A stretch of DNA of 64,000 nucleotides from CAWDVK01 sp963805715 (GCA_963805715.1 CAWDVK010000017.1:62001-126000); one strand, 5' to 3'; positions 10,818 through 20,309 are shown, counted from the first letter of the stretch. The notes: generated by a model not told the origin, from the sequence alone. Numbers and translations are program-made.

Positions 10818-11881
10818 CTAGATCGCTGGCCGTGCATCGAAATACGGGTCATCGGCGAAGGCGCGGAACGCCGTGAGGGCCGACGGCGACGTGTTCACTC
10901 TCCAGTTGAAGAACTGGCCGAAGTTCTTGTGGTCGGAGTCGAAGTAGACGATGGCCCTGATCCGCTGGAACTGCGTCCGCAGTTGCTGGCCGGCCTGCCT
11001 GAACCAGGCAGCCTTGGCGCCAGGCCTTCCCTCGACAGCCCCGAACTCGCCGATGACCAGTGGCTTCCCCTTGTACTCAGCCCAGCGGTAGAAGGCAGAG
11101 AAGATGTCGGAGATGCTCCGCCACGATGATCCCTGGAGCTGAGGGGACCAGTTGTAGCCATCCGCGCCGATCCAGTTTAGGTAGGCATCACCTGGATAGA
11201 ACCGCTGCGCAGCTCCTGTCAGGACCCGGAGCTTGTCGGATTCCACACCCAGTGCACGTTTTCGCCCCCGACGCTGGCGAAGATGTCGTGCAGGTAGCGC
11301 CAGGCGGCGATGAACTCCGACGGCGGGCCGGTGGCCCTGGCGGCAAACGAGTTGTTCATCTCGGGGAAATAGCGCAGCATGACCGGGCCGGGTAGCGACT
11401 CCAGCTCACGAGCCTGGTCGCGGATCTGTGCGGTGTAGGTGCCAGCTAGGATCTGGGCCGAGCTGGCCCCGGCCCAAGAGATCATCGGAATCCGGCCGTT
11501 CCGCAGGTCCCAGCGCGCGAGTGCGACGGGCATGGGGGCATTCCAGGTCGTATACAGGCTGTCGATGGCGAGCTTACGTCCGATCGTGCGCTCAAACGAC
11601 ACGATTGCTGACTTCTGCTGACTAGCAGTGAATCCGGCCTCTGGCTCGACCCACGCCCCGAAAAGGTCGCCACTGGCCGGAATCAGCGAGTCCCGGGCCA
11701 CCGGCGGCAGCGGCCCGGATGGGAGCTTGTTCGCGGGCCGCCCGCTGGCCGGCTGCCGCACGGCGATGACCGCCAGCGGCCCGGCCACGATCACGACGAC
11801 GGCGCCCACCACGGCGAGCGCCGGCGGCGTGCGACCTTCGTGCATGGCGATGCGCACTCGACGAAGTTTGTTTGTTTTCAT
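10818..11881 (-). CDS. Membrane-anchored GH26-like glycoside hydrolase (one frameshift)
   Basis: The chosen start is ATG 11881 (MKTNKLRRV). A TM anchor lies at about residues 19-43, then an extracellular catalytic domain. Motifs fit a GH26/beta-mannanase-like TIM barrel: RYFPEMNN carries a candidate acid/base Glu, and GKPLVIGEFG a candidate nucleophile Glu. The frame breaks at about 11235, where one extra C restores VHWVWNPDKLRVL and a protein of about 354 residues. It lies in the polysaccharide operon directly before the Wzz gene (38 bases), so it may trim or release the polymer. Family membership is judged from motifs only; a related catalytic fold such as GH5/GH39 is possible. Confidence 0.65.
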
Positions 11882-11993
11882 ATTTCCGTTACGGGCGACA
11901 GGGCCCGGCTGCCTGGTCGGTGGACGGCTGGAGCGCATCCGGCCGCGCCGCGCGCAAACCGCGCTTGCAGCGGGACCGGAAGCGCGCGCCGGG

Positions 11994-12025
11994 GGTGACG
12001 CTCCGCGCTGCCGCGGAGCGTCACC
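11994..12025. repeat. Perfect 14-bp inverted repeat (hairpin) between the LamG and GH26 genes
   Basis: The arms 11994-12007 and 12012-12025 are exact reverse complements with a 4-base loop. On the minus strand this lies between the LamG copy 2 stop and the GH26 start, inside the likely leader of the GH26 gene. No T-run follows on either strand, so a classic terminator is not evident. It could be an attenuator, an mRNA-stabilising structure or a rho-independent terminator of the U-less actinobacterial type. Confidence 0.6.
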
Positions 12026-12044
12026 ATCGACACACTTCACTCCC

Positions 12045-12095
12045 GCGGATGCTAGCTAGACATTTATGCCTAAACTAGGATATACTATTCATCCT
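12045..12095 (-). promoter_or_regulatory. AT-rich island, candidate promoter of the GH26-wzz-wzy-wzx part of the operon
   Basis: This short segment is strongly AT-rich against a background of about 70% GC. It contains TATACT/TAGTAT-like boxes in the two orientations. It lies at the end of LamG copy 2 and about 170-210 bases before the GH26-like start. The exact -10/-35 elements cannot be assigned by eye. Confidence 0.3.
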
Positions 12096-14437
12096 CCCTG
12101 GTGCAGCCCCGCCGCGTAATGCGCGGCGACCTGTGCCGCCGACAGCGCGGTCGGGTAGACCGCGACGTCCGCGATCGTGCCGTTGAAGTAGTAGCTGTGC
12201 GGCTGGGTCGTGCCCTGGCTGTCGCTGCCCCAGGGGTCCAGGTTCCAGCCGCTCAGGTTGTCGCCGCCGACCCGCCAGTAGCCGCTGTAGCCCTGCGCGG
12301 AGCTGGTAGTGGTGGTGCCGATCAGCTGGCCGTCGACATACAGCGCCATGTTGGGGCCGCGCGGGGGAGTTATAGGTCGCCACCACGTAGTGCCAGGGGC
12401 CATCGTTGTAGACGTTGGGCGTCTCGATGGTCTCCGGTCTGGTCGTTCCAGATGCCGAACACCAGCTGGCCGTCATTCATCATGTAGATGTGCCGGTCGT
12501 AGCTGGACTCGAGCCAGTCTGGTCGTTGCCGAAGCCGATGAGCTTGCCGCCGTCATTGGTGGTGGTCTTGAACCAGCCCTCGATCGAGAACGCCTGCGGG
12601 CCTGGTCACCTCGCTGCGCTGTCACCAGCCCGGTGTCCCGTCGAAGCCGGTGGCCGTCTGGCCGGTGAACGGGCCAGGTACGCCCTGGGTCGTGCCCGGC
12701 TCGTAGGTGCCGTTGAACCTGTTCGGCGACGCGTCGGCGGCCGTGTGCCGAGTGTCGTTGAGCGGCCAGAGGAATGACGGGTTAGCCGCAAGCACGGTCG
12801 GCTGGTAAGTGGGGGCCGGGCTCACCGAGGCCACCGTCACGGCCGCGGAGGACGGCGACAGCAGCGAGGTTGTGTGCCGTCGCTGACCCGGTAGGCGTAG
12901 GTATGGCTGGAGCCAGGCACCAGCCCGGTGTCCTGGTAGTGCAGGACCGGTAGCGCCCACGGCCAGGACGTCGCGATCAGCGTGGCGATCGGCGTGGTGC
13001 CGCCATCCCGGTAGATCGAGTAGGTCAGGGTGCCGAGTCGGCACTGCGGAGTACCGCCGGGAAGCTGACCGAGTCGACGCCCGCCGAGGTGCTGGTGACG
13101 GTCGGCGCCACGGACGGCTTCGGGGGGTAGACCGGGTCCGGCGTGGCCGGGAAGATCGCGAAGCCCTGCTGCGGCGCAGTCCACCGTGGTGAAGTCGCCG
13201 CCGACGAACAGCTGGCTGCCGTCGGTGGCCATCGCCCGCGGGCCGAGCAGGCGTGCCCCGTTGGTGTCGGGCGTCCAGTGCCCGAGCGTGCCATCGGCCA
13301 GCGACTGGTCAAGCAGGTGCCAGGTGACCCAGCCGCTGCCCTGGCTGACCTGCGGGAAGCCGCCAGGCGCGTAAGCGCAGTCGTGCGCGTGCGAGCCCTT
13401 GAACAGCCAGCCGTTGACGACCTCCAGCGCCTGGGTCGCGCCCAGGCAGTCGTTCTGCCAGACCAGCGGTCGGTGCTAGCCCAGGCTGACCGCGAAGTCG
13501 CCGTCGAAGCAGCCGCCGCCGTTGCCCTCGGCGGCAGGTAGGCGGTGCTGCCGCTGACCACGATGTTCTTGACCGTCGAGGTGCAGGTGCCCGGGTGCCA
13601 CGGGACGATGTTCGCCCCCCACGGCACGTTGACCGTCCCGGTCGTCGGGTCCACCGCTCCGGCCGCGTTCTGCGTCACGCCGTTGATGGTCTGGAAGTAG
13701 CCGCCGAGCAGGACCTGCGAGTCGTTGGGCGGCACCGCGAGGGTGTACACGGTGCTGTTGAGGACCGGGGCCCACGGCAGCAGGTTCCCCGACGCGTCCA
13801 CCGCGCCGGCGTAGGTACGGGCCACCGCCGTCCACGTGTGGAGAAGTTGCCGCCGACGTAGATCTCCCGCCCGCTGGGCGAGACCGCGATCGCATCCACC
13901 TTCGCGGTCGCCGACGGCGCCCAGCTGGTCGGCGCGCCGGTCGCGGTGCTGAACGCGGCCAGGTTATCCCGGTAGGAGCCGTTGACGTGATCGAAGGGGC
14001 CGCCCGCATACAGGGTCTTGCCATCCGGCGACACCGCCAGCGCGTACACCCCGGACCCGGACGCCGTTCCGCTGATGACCGGGTTAAACGAGGTGATCAG
14101 GGCGCCGGTGGTTGAGCTGAACGCCGCCAGGTACGTGCGCGCGACCTCGCCGGTGCCGACGCCGCTGGGTCACCCGGCGGCCGGACAGAGGTGAACTCGC
14201 CGCCCACGTACAGCACGCCGTTGGCGTAGGCGAGCGCGAACACGATGTTGTTCGTCTGCCAGGTCGACAAGGCGGTCGAGCTGACATTGCCGTCGGACAG
14301 GCCGACCGGCGGGTTCGGCGTGGGGGCTTCCGCGGTGCCGGCTTGGCCGCCGTACGGTGGCTGCCAACGCCGGCAAGGTCGAGACATCGCGGCGCCAGCG
14401 CCACGGCAGTCACCCCGAAAAGGACTCTCAGCTTCAT
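12089..14437 (-). pseudogene. Secreted delta-60 propeller / FnIII / LamG protein, copy 2 (many frameshifts)
   Basis: Paralogue of the 136-2476 gene with the same domain order. The start is ATG 14437 (MKLRVLFGVTAVAL, signal peptide) after GAGGAG, and the Alg13-like gene's likely stop overlaps it as ATGA. Recognisable pieces are spread over all three frames: YVGGEFTSVRPPGDP (near 14200), LYAGGPFDHVNGSYRDNLAAF, EIYVGGNF, VLLGGYFQTINGVTQNAAG, an FnIII-like part near 13000, and the LamG end ALYVDGQLIG to AAHYAAGLHQGG. I count at least eight frame switches. Either this is a decayed duplicate, or it is the stretch where the consensus is worst. Its position inside an otherwise coupled operon favours error. 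Confidence 0.65.
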
Positions 14438-15169
14438 TCTTGCTCCTCGTTCGCCATTCCGGCGAGGCCGGCGCGCACTGACGCGCGAGTGGCGTGCCAG
14501 TTCGTACTCGCTTCCGGGGTGAGTACCGGTGATTTCGTCTCGGCAGCGACCGGTATGCCGGTGCCATAAGCGGGCCGACGGCGGGCTCGCCGGCTTCGGT
14601 GGATAAGCGGCAGCCGGTACCGTGACCGGCTCGACGAGCTCCTCCACGAGCTCCCCGAAACGCGCGACGGCCGCATCAACGTCGGGCCCGGGGACATCGG
14701 TTCGGAAGCGCGCGTGATCGTGAACAGCCTGGTCGAGGAGCCCGGCAAAGTCTTCCGGCGTCTGAGCAAGCCGGACCCGCCCGAGTTCCGCTACCGTGCG
14801 GCAGAAGTCAACCTGGTGATCGTCGACGTGCTCGCCCAGCCGGGCCATGCGGGGCACCACGATGGGCAACTGGCCGCGCATCCACGCACTGGCGATGGAC
14901 GCAGGACCGCCGTGGCAGACGATCACGTCGGCCGCGTCGAGCAGGACGGTGAGCTCGTCGACCTCCAGGAAGCGCGATCCCGGGCAAGCAGGGTCGATCG
15001 ATGCCGCACCGGACTGCACGAAGAAGGCCTGGACCTTATCGGGGTGCTGCCCGAGCCAGTCATTGGTCCAGCTGATGAGACGGTTGAACGGATGATGGTC
15101 GGTCCCGACGGTCACCAGGAACCGCGGGCCGGCCGCATTATGCTCCCCTGCGGGGACCAGCACCGTCAC
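14434..15169 (-). CDS. Alg13-like glycosyltransferase subunit (probable frameshift near the end)
   Basis: Resembles the EpsF/PssE/Alg13 half of a two-part GT28-type enzyme, the catalytic, nucleotide-sugar-binding half. The start is GTG 15169, overlapping the Alg14-like stop as GTGA. Motifs: FLVTVGTDHHPF at the start, VSHGGPAS-like VCHGGPAS near the middle, and PRMARLGEHVDDHQVDF, the conserved C-terminal acceptor/donor segment. The frame shows no stop before the next gene. In the neighbouring frame a stop at 14434 overlaps the LamG ATG as ATGA, so a shift between about 14500 and 14650 and an end at 14434 are likely. Confidence 0.75.
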
Positions 15170-15615
15170 AGCAGGCACCCGATAACCTGACCGCGCGGGT
15201 AGTTCAGCGCCTGCTCCGGCCATTGCAGCAGGAAGAGCTCGGTGAACGGATAGCACAGCTTCCCCGTCAGGGTCGGACGGGAGATCCGGTCATAGACTTC
15301 GAGGTAAACGGTCGGGACCCGAAGCGCCCTGGCGACGACGAAGAAAGGGAATGCCACCCCGGCTCCGTCAGAAACCACCACGTCGGGCCGCTCAGCGCGG
15401 ATGACGCGGATCGCCAGCCGCAGGTTCCTGACGGCATTGGGAATGTTGCGGGTGGTGGGGGCGAACGCCGGTATCACGTTCTCGCCCCTGAGCAATGACT
15501 CGGCCTGGGGGTCAGCGAAGGTAACCCAGGTGCGTTCGTGCCGCTGCCACCAGGGACGCAGCCGATACAGCTGCGCGAGATGACCGCCCGACGAGCTGAC
15601 CAGCAGGGCCTTCAT
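15166..15615 (-). CDS. Alg14-like glycosyltransferase membrane subunit
   Basis: 149 residues, the usual size of EpsE/PssD/Alg14-type proteins, which anchor and activate the Alg13-like partner encoded next. Motifs: LLVSSSGGHLAQL at the N-terminus, then RPDVVVSDGAGVAFPFFVVA and TVYLEVYDRISRPTLTGK. The start is ATG 15615, overlapping the upstream stop as ATGA, with a GGGAGAG element before it. The pair probably adds the second sugar onto an undecaprenyl-linked primer. The frame is intact. Confidence 0.85.
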   Translation of the reverse strand: MKALLVSSSGGHLAQLYRLRPWWQRHERTWVTFADPQAESLLRGENVIPAFAPTTRNIPNAVRNLRLAIRVIRAERPDVVVSDGAGVAFPFFVVARALRVPTVYLEVYDRISRPTLTGKLCYPFTELFLLQWPEQALNYPRGQVIGCLL

Positions 15616-16898
15616 GCAGCTCTCCCGGCGGAGGCAGGACCTGACAGGCCGAGCGCGGGCGCGACCGACTTTCCGAGGACGGGCACGATGGCCGGGTAGA
15701 AACGGCCATCGACATCTCCGCTGCTGCCGCGCGCTTCCTCGTGCCGGACGGAAAGCTCGAGCAGGTGCAGGGCAGCGACCAGCCCGTGCCTGTCCGCCGG
15801 TACCCCGAGGCCGCTGAGCCACGGCCGGGCGCTGCGGGCTGCCAGCAGCAGTGACTCCGCAAGCGAGTGCTGCCGGGCGACGAATGCCACCTGAAAGTGG
15901 AAGTGCAGCGCGTCGAATCCGGCCGGGGCGTCCGGCGTGCTGCTCTCCCAATCCCACGCGTACAGCCGGTGGCCGAGCCGGGCGAGATTCCATGGCACCA
16001 GGTCGCCGTGCCAGGTACCGAAGTCCAGCGGCATGTCGCCATGGCCATTCTCTATGCGCTCGGCCGCCATCAACAGGGCCGAGCGCATATCGGGGTCGGT
16101 CACGCCTTGCCCGATCCTGGACCGAAGGCCGAGCCACCATGGGCTGGTGGCGAGTTCGCCCCGGTAGGCAGGCGACAGTTCGCTGATCTCCCGGAGCAGT
16201 TCGGCGTGGGGCAGCCGCGCACCGCTCCCCACCCGGCGGATTCCCTGCGGCATCGGTGCGGTCACGAGAAGGTCGAGCCCGCGCCAGGTGGACAGGCCCA
16301 GCAGTTCGGGCACGCCGAACTGCCTCGGCCGGCTGGCGCACGCACGCAGCGCCGCAGCCTCGCGACGCACGGCCGCGCGGGTCCAGTCATTCCAGCCCAC
16401 CTTGACATAGCCAAGCGGTGTCCCACCCGCGCTGAAGGCCTGCAGCACCGGCTTGCGGTAAGGACCTGCGCCGCCGCCGAAGGCGACGATGACAGGGCCC
16501 TGGCCGAATAGCTGCCGCAGGTGCTCGCCGAGCAGCTCGGCTGCCAGCCGCGCCGGGCCCGCGCCGACCGCGGTGCCGATGTCGATCTTGTCACGAAGCA
16601 GCGGCTGAGCGAGCCCGGCGCGCAGCCCGAGCCCGAGCGCCCGGCGGGCGAGCCGCGTACGGCCGGAACGGAGAGCGTTGTACGAGGTCAGCGCCGATGA
16701 CGTGCCACGCCGGGCAGCGAGCGACACCATGAAATTCCGGCCACCGCCGACCGGCAGGACAGCGAACTGCTCCGCTCGCTCAAATCCCGCCGGAAGCGTG
16801 CCCTCGGCCGCCCAGGTCACCATCGGCGTCCTCGGGAAGAGGAGGTCGAACAGCCAGGCGTGACTCAGCGGCGCTGGCGCCATCTGGGATCGCTCCAC
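15612..16898 (-). CDS. APH-fold (aminoglycoside phosphotransferase-like) protein
   Basis: About 428 residues, first gene of the polysaccharide operon. The C-terminal half has the kinase-like signature HGDLVPWNLA with a metal-site WDWESS about ten residues on, as in the APH/choline-kinase superfamily. The N-terminal 150 residues (VTWAAEGTLPAGFERAEQFAVLPVGGGRNFMVSL) are not assigned. The substrate is unknown; phosphorylation of a sugar or lipid precursor is a reasonable guess from context only. The start is uncertain: GTG 16898 follows a G-rich Shine-Dalgarno, and ATG 16883 is also possible. The adjoining G8 run could be miscounted. Confidence 0.7.
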   Translation of the reverse strand: MERSQMAPAPLSHAWLFDLLFPRTPMVTWAAEGTLPAGFERAEQFAVLPVGGGRNFMVSLAARRGTSSALTSYNALRSGRTRLARRALGLGLRAGLAQPLLRDKIDIGTAVGAGPARLAAELLGEHLRQLFGQGPVIVAFGGGAGPYRKPVLQAFSAGGTPLGYVKVGWNDWTRAAVRREAAALRACASRPRQFGVPELLGLSTWRGLDLLVTAPMPQGIRRVGSGARLPHAELLREISELSPAYRGELATSPWWLGLRSRIGQGVTDPDMRSALLMAAERIENGHGDMPLDFGTWHGDLVPWNLARLGHRLYAWDWESSTPDAPAGFDALHFHFQVAFVARQHSLAESLLLAARSARPWLSGLGVPADRHGLVAALHLLELSVRHEEARGSSGDVDGRFYPAIVPVLGKSVAPALGLSGPASAGRAA

Positions 16899-17415
16899 GC
16901 CCCCCCCTCGCAGAATCCGCGCTTTTCCGTCGAACCGATCAGTTCTCCTGCCACAGGACAGGTCTGCTGACACAGAGATGACGCCCGACCCAACGGTTGA
17001 GTTGTCATGAATAGCAACCCAACTCCCATCAGTGGGCAGAGCCACTGTGCCACCTCATCAGCCCATGCGTCAGTCACTACTAATAATGTTATGTTATATA
17101 GTGTTTTGGAGTACTTGGCTGCCCGGAGTTTCGCCCGGCCTGGGCCCCCGTCGGCCCACAGCCGCCTTGCGGCCGCGCGCGAACGGGGCCCGGCCGTCTC
17201 CTGCCAGCACGGAAGCGACGCCGTCGCAAAATTCCCTATGCTATCGTTGCGCCGCAGATCATCAGCTACCGCCGCATTACCTTCAGCTGCTCAGCCCCTG
17301 ACGACCTGCGTGGGGCTGTCGGCGAACGCCCCGAGCAAGCGCGATGGGCCCGGTGACGCGGCAAATTTCCCGCGGCGGACAGCGCACGCTGCGCCGCCAG
17401 ATCGCCGGAGGGCGT
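16899..17415. other. Intergenic region between divergent operons
   Basis: About 517 bases without a supported gene. It separates the minus-strand polysaccharide operon from the plus-strand methyltransferase, so it should hold two divergent promoters. Apart from an AT-rich island at 17068-17112 I see no defined site. Confidence 0.5.
17068..17112. promoter_or_regulatory. AT-rich island in the divergent promoter region
   Basis: About 45 bases of mostly A/T with several TATA-like hexamers (for example TTATATAG) in a very GC-rich region, between the two divergent transcription units. It is likely a promoter core and/or a site for an AT-hook or Lsr2-type protein. This is inference from composition and position. 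Confidence 0.35.
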
Positions 17416-18075
17416 ATGAGCGCGCTCAAGCAGCTAAGAAGCCAGTTTGTTGAGGGCCCTGACTCACTAGGTGAGCGCTACCGGTCCAGGCGATGGGAAC
17501 TGGTGCGGCGAAGCTTTCCTGACATCGAGTCCATGTCGGTGATTGATCTTGGTGGCCGGGTTGGAATGTGGCTGCGCGCCCCCTACCGCCCGGCCGCCGT
17601 TCACATAGTCAATCTCCAGGCGGCCCCAGCCGAGATGCCCGGCTGGATGCGCGTGGAGGTGGGCGATGCATGCGCCCTGAGCAGCGAAACAGCGGGCACT
17701 AAGTACGATCTGGTCTTCTCGAATTCCGTTCTCGAGCATGTAGGCGGTCATGCTCAGCGTGCCAGGTTCGCCGACAACGTGCACGCGCTGTCGACACGGC
17801 ACTGGATCCAGACGCCCTACCGGTACTTTCCGATCGAGCCGCACTGGCTGTTCCCCGGGTTTCAGTTCCTGCCGCTGGGCGCTCGGGCCGAGATCTCGCG
17901 TAAATGGCCGCTTGTCCATTTTCCCCCGGCCAGCCGCGAAGAAAACGTTCGCCGGGTGATGGAAGTCGAGCTGCTCAGCCGCACGGAGATGCAAGCTTAT
18001 TTTCCGGATTCGACGCTGCTTCCGGAGAAGTCCATGGGCCTGACGAAATCACTCATCGCGCTCAAGACAAGGTGA
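17416..18075 (+). CDS. Class I SAM-dependent methyltransferase-like protein
   Basis: 219 residues from ATG 17416, which follows GGAGGG. A motif I-like VIDLGGRVGMW lies at about residues 43-53, and a motif with YDLVFSNSVLEHVGG matches the Methyltransf_11-type post-II segment. The C-terminal part has LLSRTEMQAYFPDSTL, typical of methyltransferases in surface-polysaccharide clusters. It would methylate a sugar or a lipid-linked intermediate in the cytoplasm. It is a single plus-strand gene divergent from the main operon. Confidence 0.75.
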   Translation: MSALKQLRSQFVEGPDSLGERYRSRRWELVRRSFPDIESMSVIDLGGRVGMWLRAPYRPAAVHIVNLQAAPAEMPGWMRVEVGDACALSSETAGTKYDLVFSNSVLEHVGGHAQRARFADNVHALSTRHWIQTPYRYFPIEPHWLFPGFQFLPLGARAEISRKWPLVHFPPASREENVRRVMEVELLSRTEMQAYFPDSTLLPEKSMGLTKSLIALKTR

Positions 18076-18559
18076 GCCCAGCTCGCGCCTGGCGCAGGTG
18101 GCGAGTTGCGGCGCCTGCCGGGTCGTGGTCGCCCGCGCCAAGCCGATCCCGGTTCTGCCCGCCAGGATCGCCGGCGCAGCCCTCGCAGTCCGATCGCCGG
18201 AAGATGAACGCCGGACGCCGGAGACCCGCCGCGGGGCGGGCGGCCCGGCCCGCGCCCCTGGCGCCACCGCTGCGGTATGGCGCCGGAAAGCCACGCGGAC
18301 GCTATTAGTGCCCATCACGGTCAGATCACGCTGGCCCTAGCTGAGATCGTGCGGCGTGAGCTGCGGTTATACCGGCATCAACAGCTGCGGGCCTGATCGC
18401 CCGGCTCTGGGCGGCCATAGCTGCTGACGTTCCGCAAGATCACACTGCAGCTCGCAATCGCCGTAAACACCATGAGATTTCGTCGTTCCCGCTTCCGCTC
18501 AGCTCGGTTTCCGTTAGTGTCCGACGCGTTTACACCGCTGCTGCCGCTCTGCCCGAGGG

Positions 18560-18703
18560 GCAGCAAACCGCCGAATCCCTGGTGCGGTCAGGGAGCCGGG
18601 GACCCACTTCCCCTGGGGTGAATCGGCACGCCGGGCCAGCACGAGCCTGGTGCGCCGTAGGGCTACTCCCGCCCGAACCCGTCAGCTAACCCGGCAGGCG
18701 ACC
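18560..18703 (+). promoter_or_regulatory. Cyclic di-AMP riboswitch (ydaO/yuaA type)
   Basis: Matches the actinobacterial ydaO/yuaA consensus by eye. It has the block GGGGTGAATCGG at 18615-18626, preceded by a G-rich/C-rich pairing (CCGGGGA ... TCCCCTGG). It also has the hallmark 3' block CCGAACCCGTCAGCTAACCC at 18673-18692 with the closing GGCAGGCGA. The riboswitch ends about 15 bases before the Shine-Dalgarno and ATG of the secreted protein at 18719. Known members bind c-di-AMP and usually switch expression off; they control cell-wall hydrolases such as Rpf and NlpC/P60 proteins in this phylum. The outer limits are approximate. Confidence 0.88.
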
Positions 18704-18718
18704 GAGGAGAGGAGCTTC

Positions 18719-20188
18719 ATGCCCCGCGGCAAGCATGCATCCGGACATCCCAGTCACTCACGGCCAGATCATACCTTTAGGCAACCGCGAAGACCCGCCA
18801 GCCGACCGCGAAGACCCTCGAAACGACAGCGATACGGGTGGTTCGCACTGGCAGCCGTATTCTCCGTCCTGCTCGGCTCGGGAATCATGCGCGCTGCCGG
18901 GAACCACAACACCACCGTGTCCCTTTCTGCCTCGACCTGCTCCGCGGCGCCCCGGCTGACTGCCGACAGTTCCGCCGCCACGCTGCTCGGCGTGAATGCC
19001 AGCAGCCCGGGTCAGCTCGCCTCGGCTACCTCCGAGTTCGGGCACATGCCGATTATTCGCGTTTATTACAACGGGATGCCCGATCCTGACGCGTGGACGA
19101 CAGGCGTACAGGCGATTAATCATTCAGCCGTGGTCCTTAGCTTCAGGGTTCCGCCGGCGACAATCCTCTCTGGCGCCGATGATGCTGCTCTATCGCATTT
19201 CTTTGATACTGCCCCGACTGGCCATCCCATCTATTACACCTACTATCACGAGCCCGAGCCTTTTATCTCGAGCGGCCAGTTCTCCCTGGCCGAGTATAAG
19301 GCGGCCTGGACGCACATTGTCGCGATAGCCAACGCCGCGCATAACCCCTACCTGAAGTCCACCCTTATCCTGATGGCCTGGGATCTGGATCCCGCGTCCG
19401 GCATTAACTGGAAGGACTTCCTGCCGGCTGGCAATGTCATCAGCACCCTCGGCTGGGACGCTTATCCCGCCGGAACGGTCCATGACCTTAATCCGCAGCC
19501 GACCAACCCGGCGGACTTCATGGGCCCGGAGGTAGCCGCATCCAGGAGCGTGGGCCTCCCCTTCGGCTTCGCCGAGTTCGCGCTGGGCACCCAGGCTGAC
19601 CGGCCAGCGTGGCTGGCCGAGGTCGCCAGCTATCTGCGTAGCAGCGGCGCCTTGTTTGGCACCTTGTTCAATTCCACCGGATTTCCCTGGATGGAGCTCA
19701 ACGACGCTCCCTCGATCCAGGCATGGCGCGATGCCGTGGCCCTGTCAGGCGTCGGCGCGCCAACGCCCGGTCCACCGGTTAGCCCCTCGCCCGCACCGTT
19801 GCCAGCGCCCAGCGGCAAGCCCGCGCCGGCTCCTAGCGCAGTGCCGAGCACGGCCCCCGCGCCCAGCGCGCCACCGGCAGCCCTCGCCATCAATGAGCCT
19901 GCGGTCAGCCCGGCCGCGTTCGTTCCGACCGGCGCCAGTCATGTCAGGATCTTGTTCAAGCTCACTCAGGGTGCGGATATCAGCATCTGCGTGCTGGACA
20001 GCCAGGGCGCCGTGGTGCGCGAGCTAGACCGGCCAGGTCAGCCAGCTGGATGGTCTTCGACGTGGTACTTCGGCCACGACTCGCAGGGAAGCCTGCTGCG
20101 TCCGGGGCGCTATCCCATCATCGTCGTCGCCAGCAACGCGGAAGGCACCGCCACCGCACGGACGGTGCTCACGGTCACATCGCCGTAA
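18719..20188 (+). CDS. Secreted/anchored GH-like protein with FlgD-type C-terminal Ig domain
   Basis: 489 residues. The ATG at 18719 follows GAGGAGAGGAG. The N-terminus is rich in Arg/Pro, then a TM or signal anchor at about 39-60. The catalytic-like domain at about 75-345 has IRVYYNGMPD, YYTYYHEPEPF (Glu178 as possible acid/base) and FGFAEFALGT (Glu286 as possible nucleophile), consistent with a GH26/GH39-type TIM barrel. A Pro/Ala/Ser linker (about 347-388) leads to a FlgD-like Ig domain ending in TARTVLTVTSP. A c-di-AMP riboswitch precedes it. Likely role: remodelling of cell-wall or capsule glycan outside the cell. The exact family is unproven. Confidence 0.7.
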   Translation: MPRGKHASGHPSHSRPDHTFRQPRRPASRPRRPSKRQRYGWFALAAVFSVLLGSGIMRAAGNHNTTVSLSASTCSAAPRLTADSSAATLLGVNASSPGQLASATSEFGHMPIIRVYYNGMPDPDAWTTGVQAINHSAVVLSFRVPPATILSGADDAALSHFFDTAPTGHPIYYTYYHEPEPFISSGQFSLAEYKAAWTHIVAIANAAHNPYLKSTLILMAWDLDPASGINWKDFLPAGNVISTLGWDAYPAGTVHDLNPQPTNPADFMGPEVAASRSVGLPFGFAEFALGTQADRPAWLAEVASYLRSSGALFGTLFNSTGFPWMELNDAPSIQAWRDAVALSGVGAPTPGPPVSPSPAPLPAPSGKPAPAPSAVPSTAPAPSAPPAALAINEPAVSPAAFVPTGASHVRILFKLTQGADISICVLDSQGAVVRELDRPGQPAGWSSTWYFGHDSQGSLLRPGRYPIIVVASNAEGTATARTVLTVTSP

Positions 20189-20197
20189 CCAGGTTGG

Positions 20198-20226
20198 CCC
20201 CGGGCAGAGCGCTCCGCCCTGCCGGG
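20198..20226. terminator. Probable bidirectional terminator hairpin
   Basis: A GC-rich imperfect inverted repeat (CCCCGGGCAGAGCG against CGCCCTGCCGGGG) lies ten bases after the stop of the plus-strand gene and before the end of the convergent methyltransferase gene. There is no clear T-run. Confidence 0.5.
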
Positions 20227-20309
20227 GGGCAGGCAGCAGGGCGCGCGGCCCTCATGCCATGCCCGGCAAAGGCAGCCGGAACTAAGCAGGCGAGCCTGAA
20301 CCACGTCGC

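Noticed and set aside
40..17045. Many long plus-strand open frames opposite the minus-strand glycan genes
   Set aside because: They have Arg/Ala/Gly-biased compositions, no ribosome-binding sites and no family motifs; they are GC-driven shadows of the minus-strand genes.
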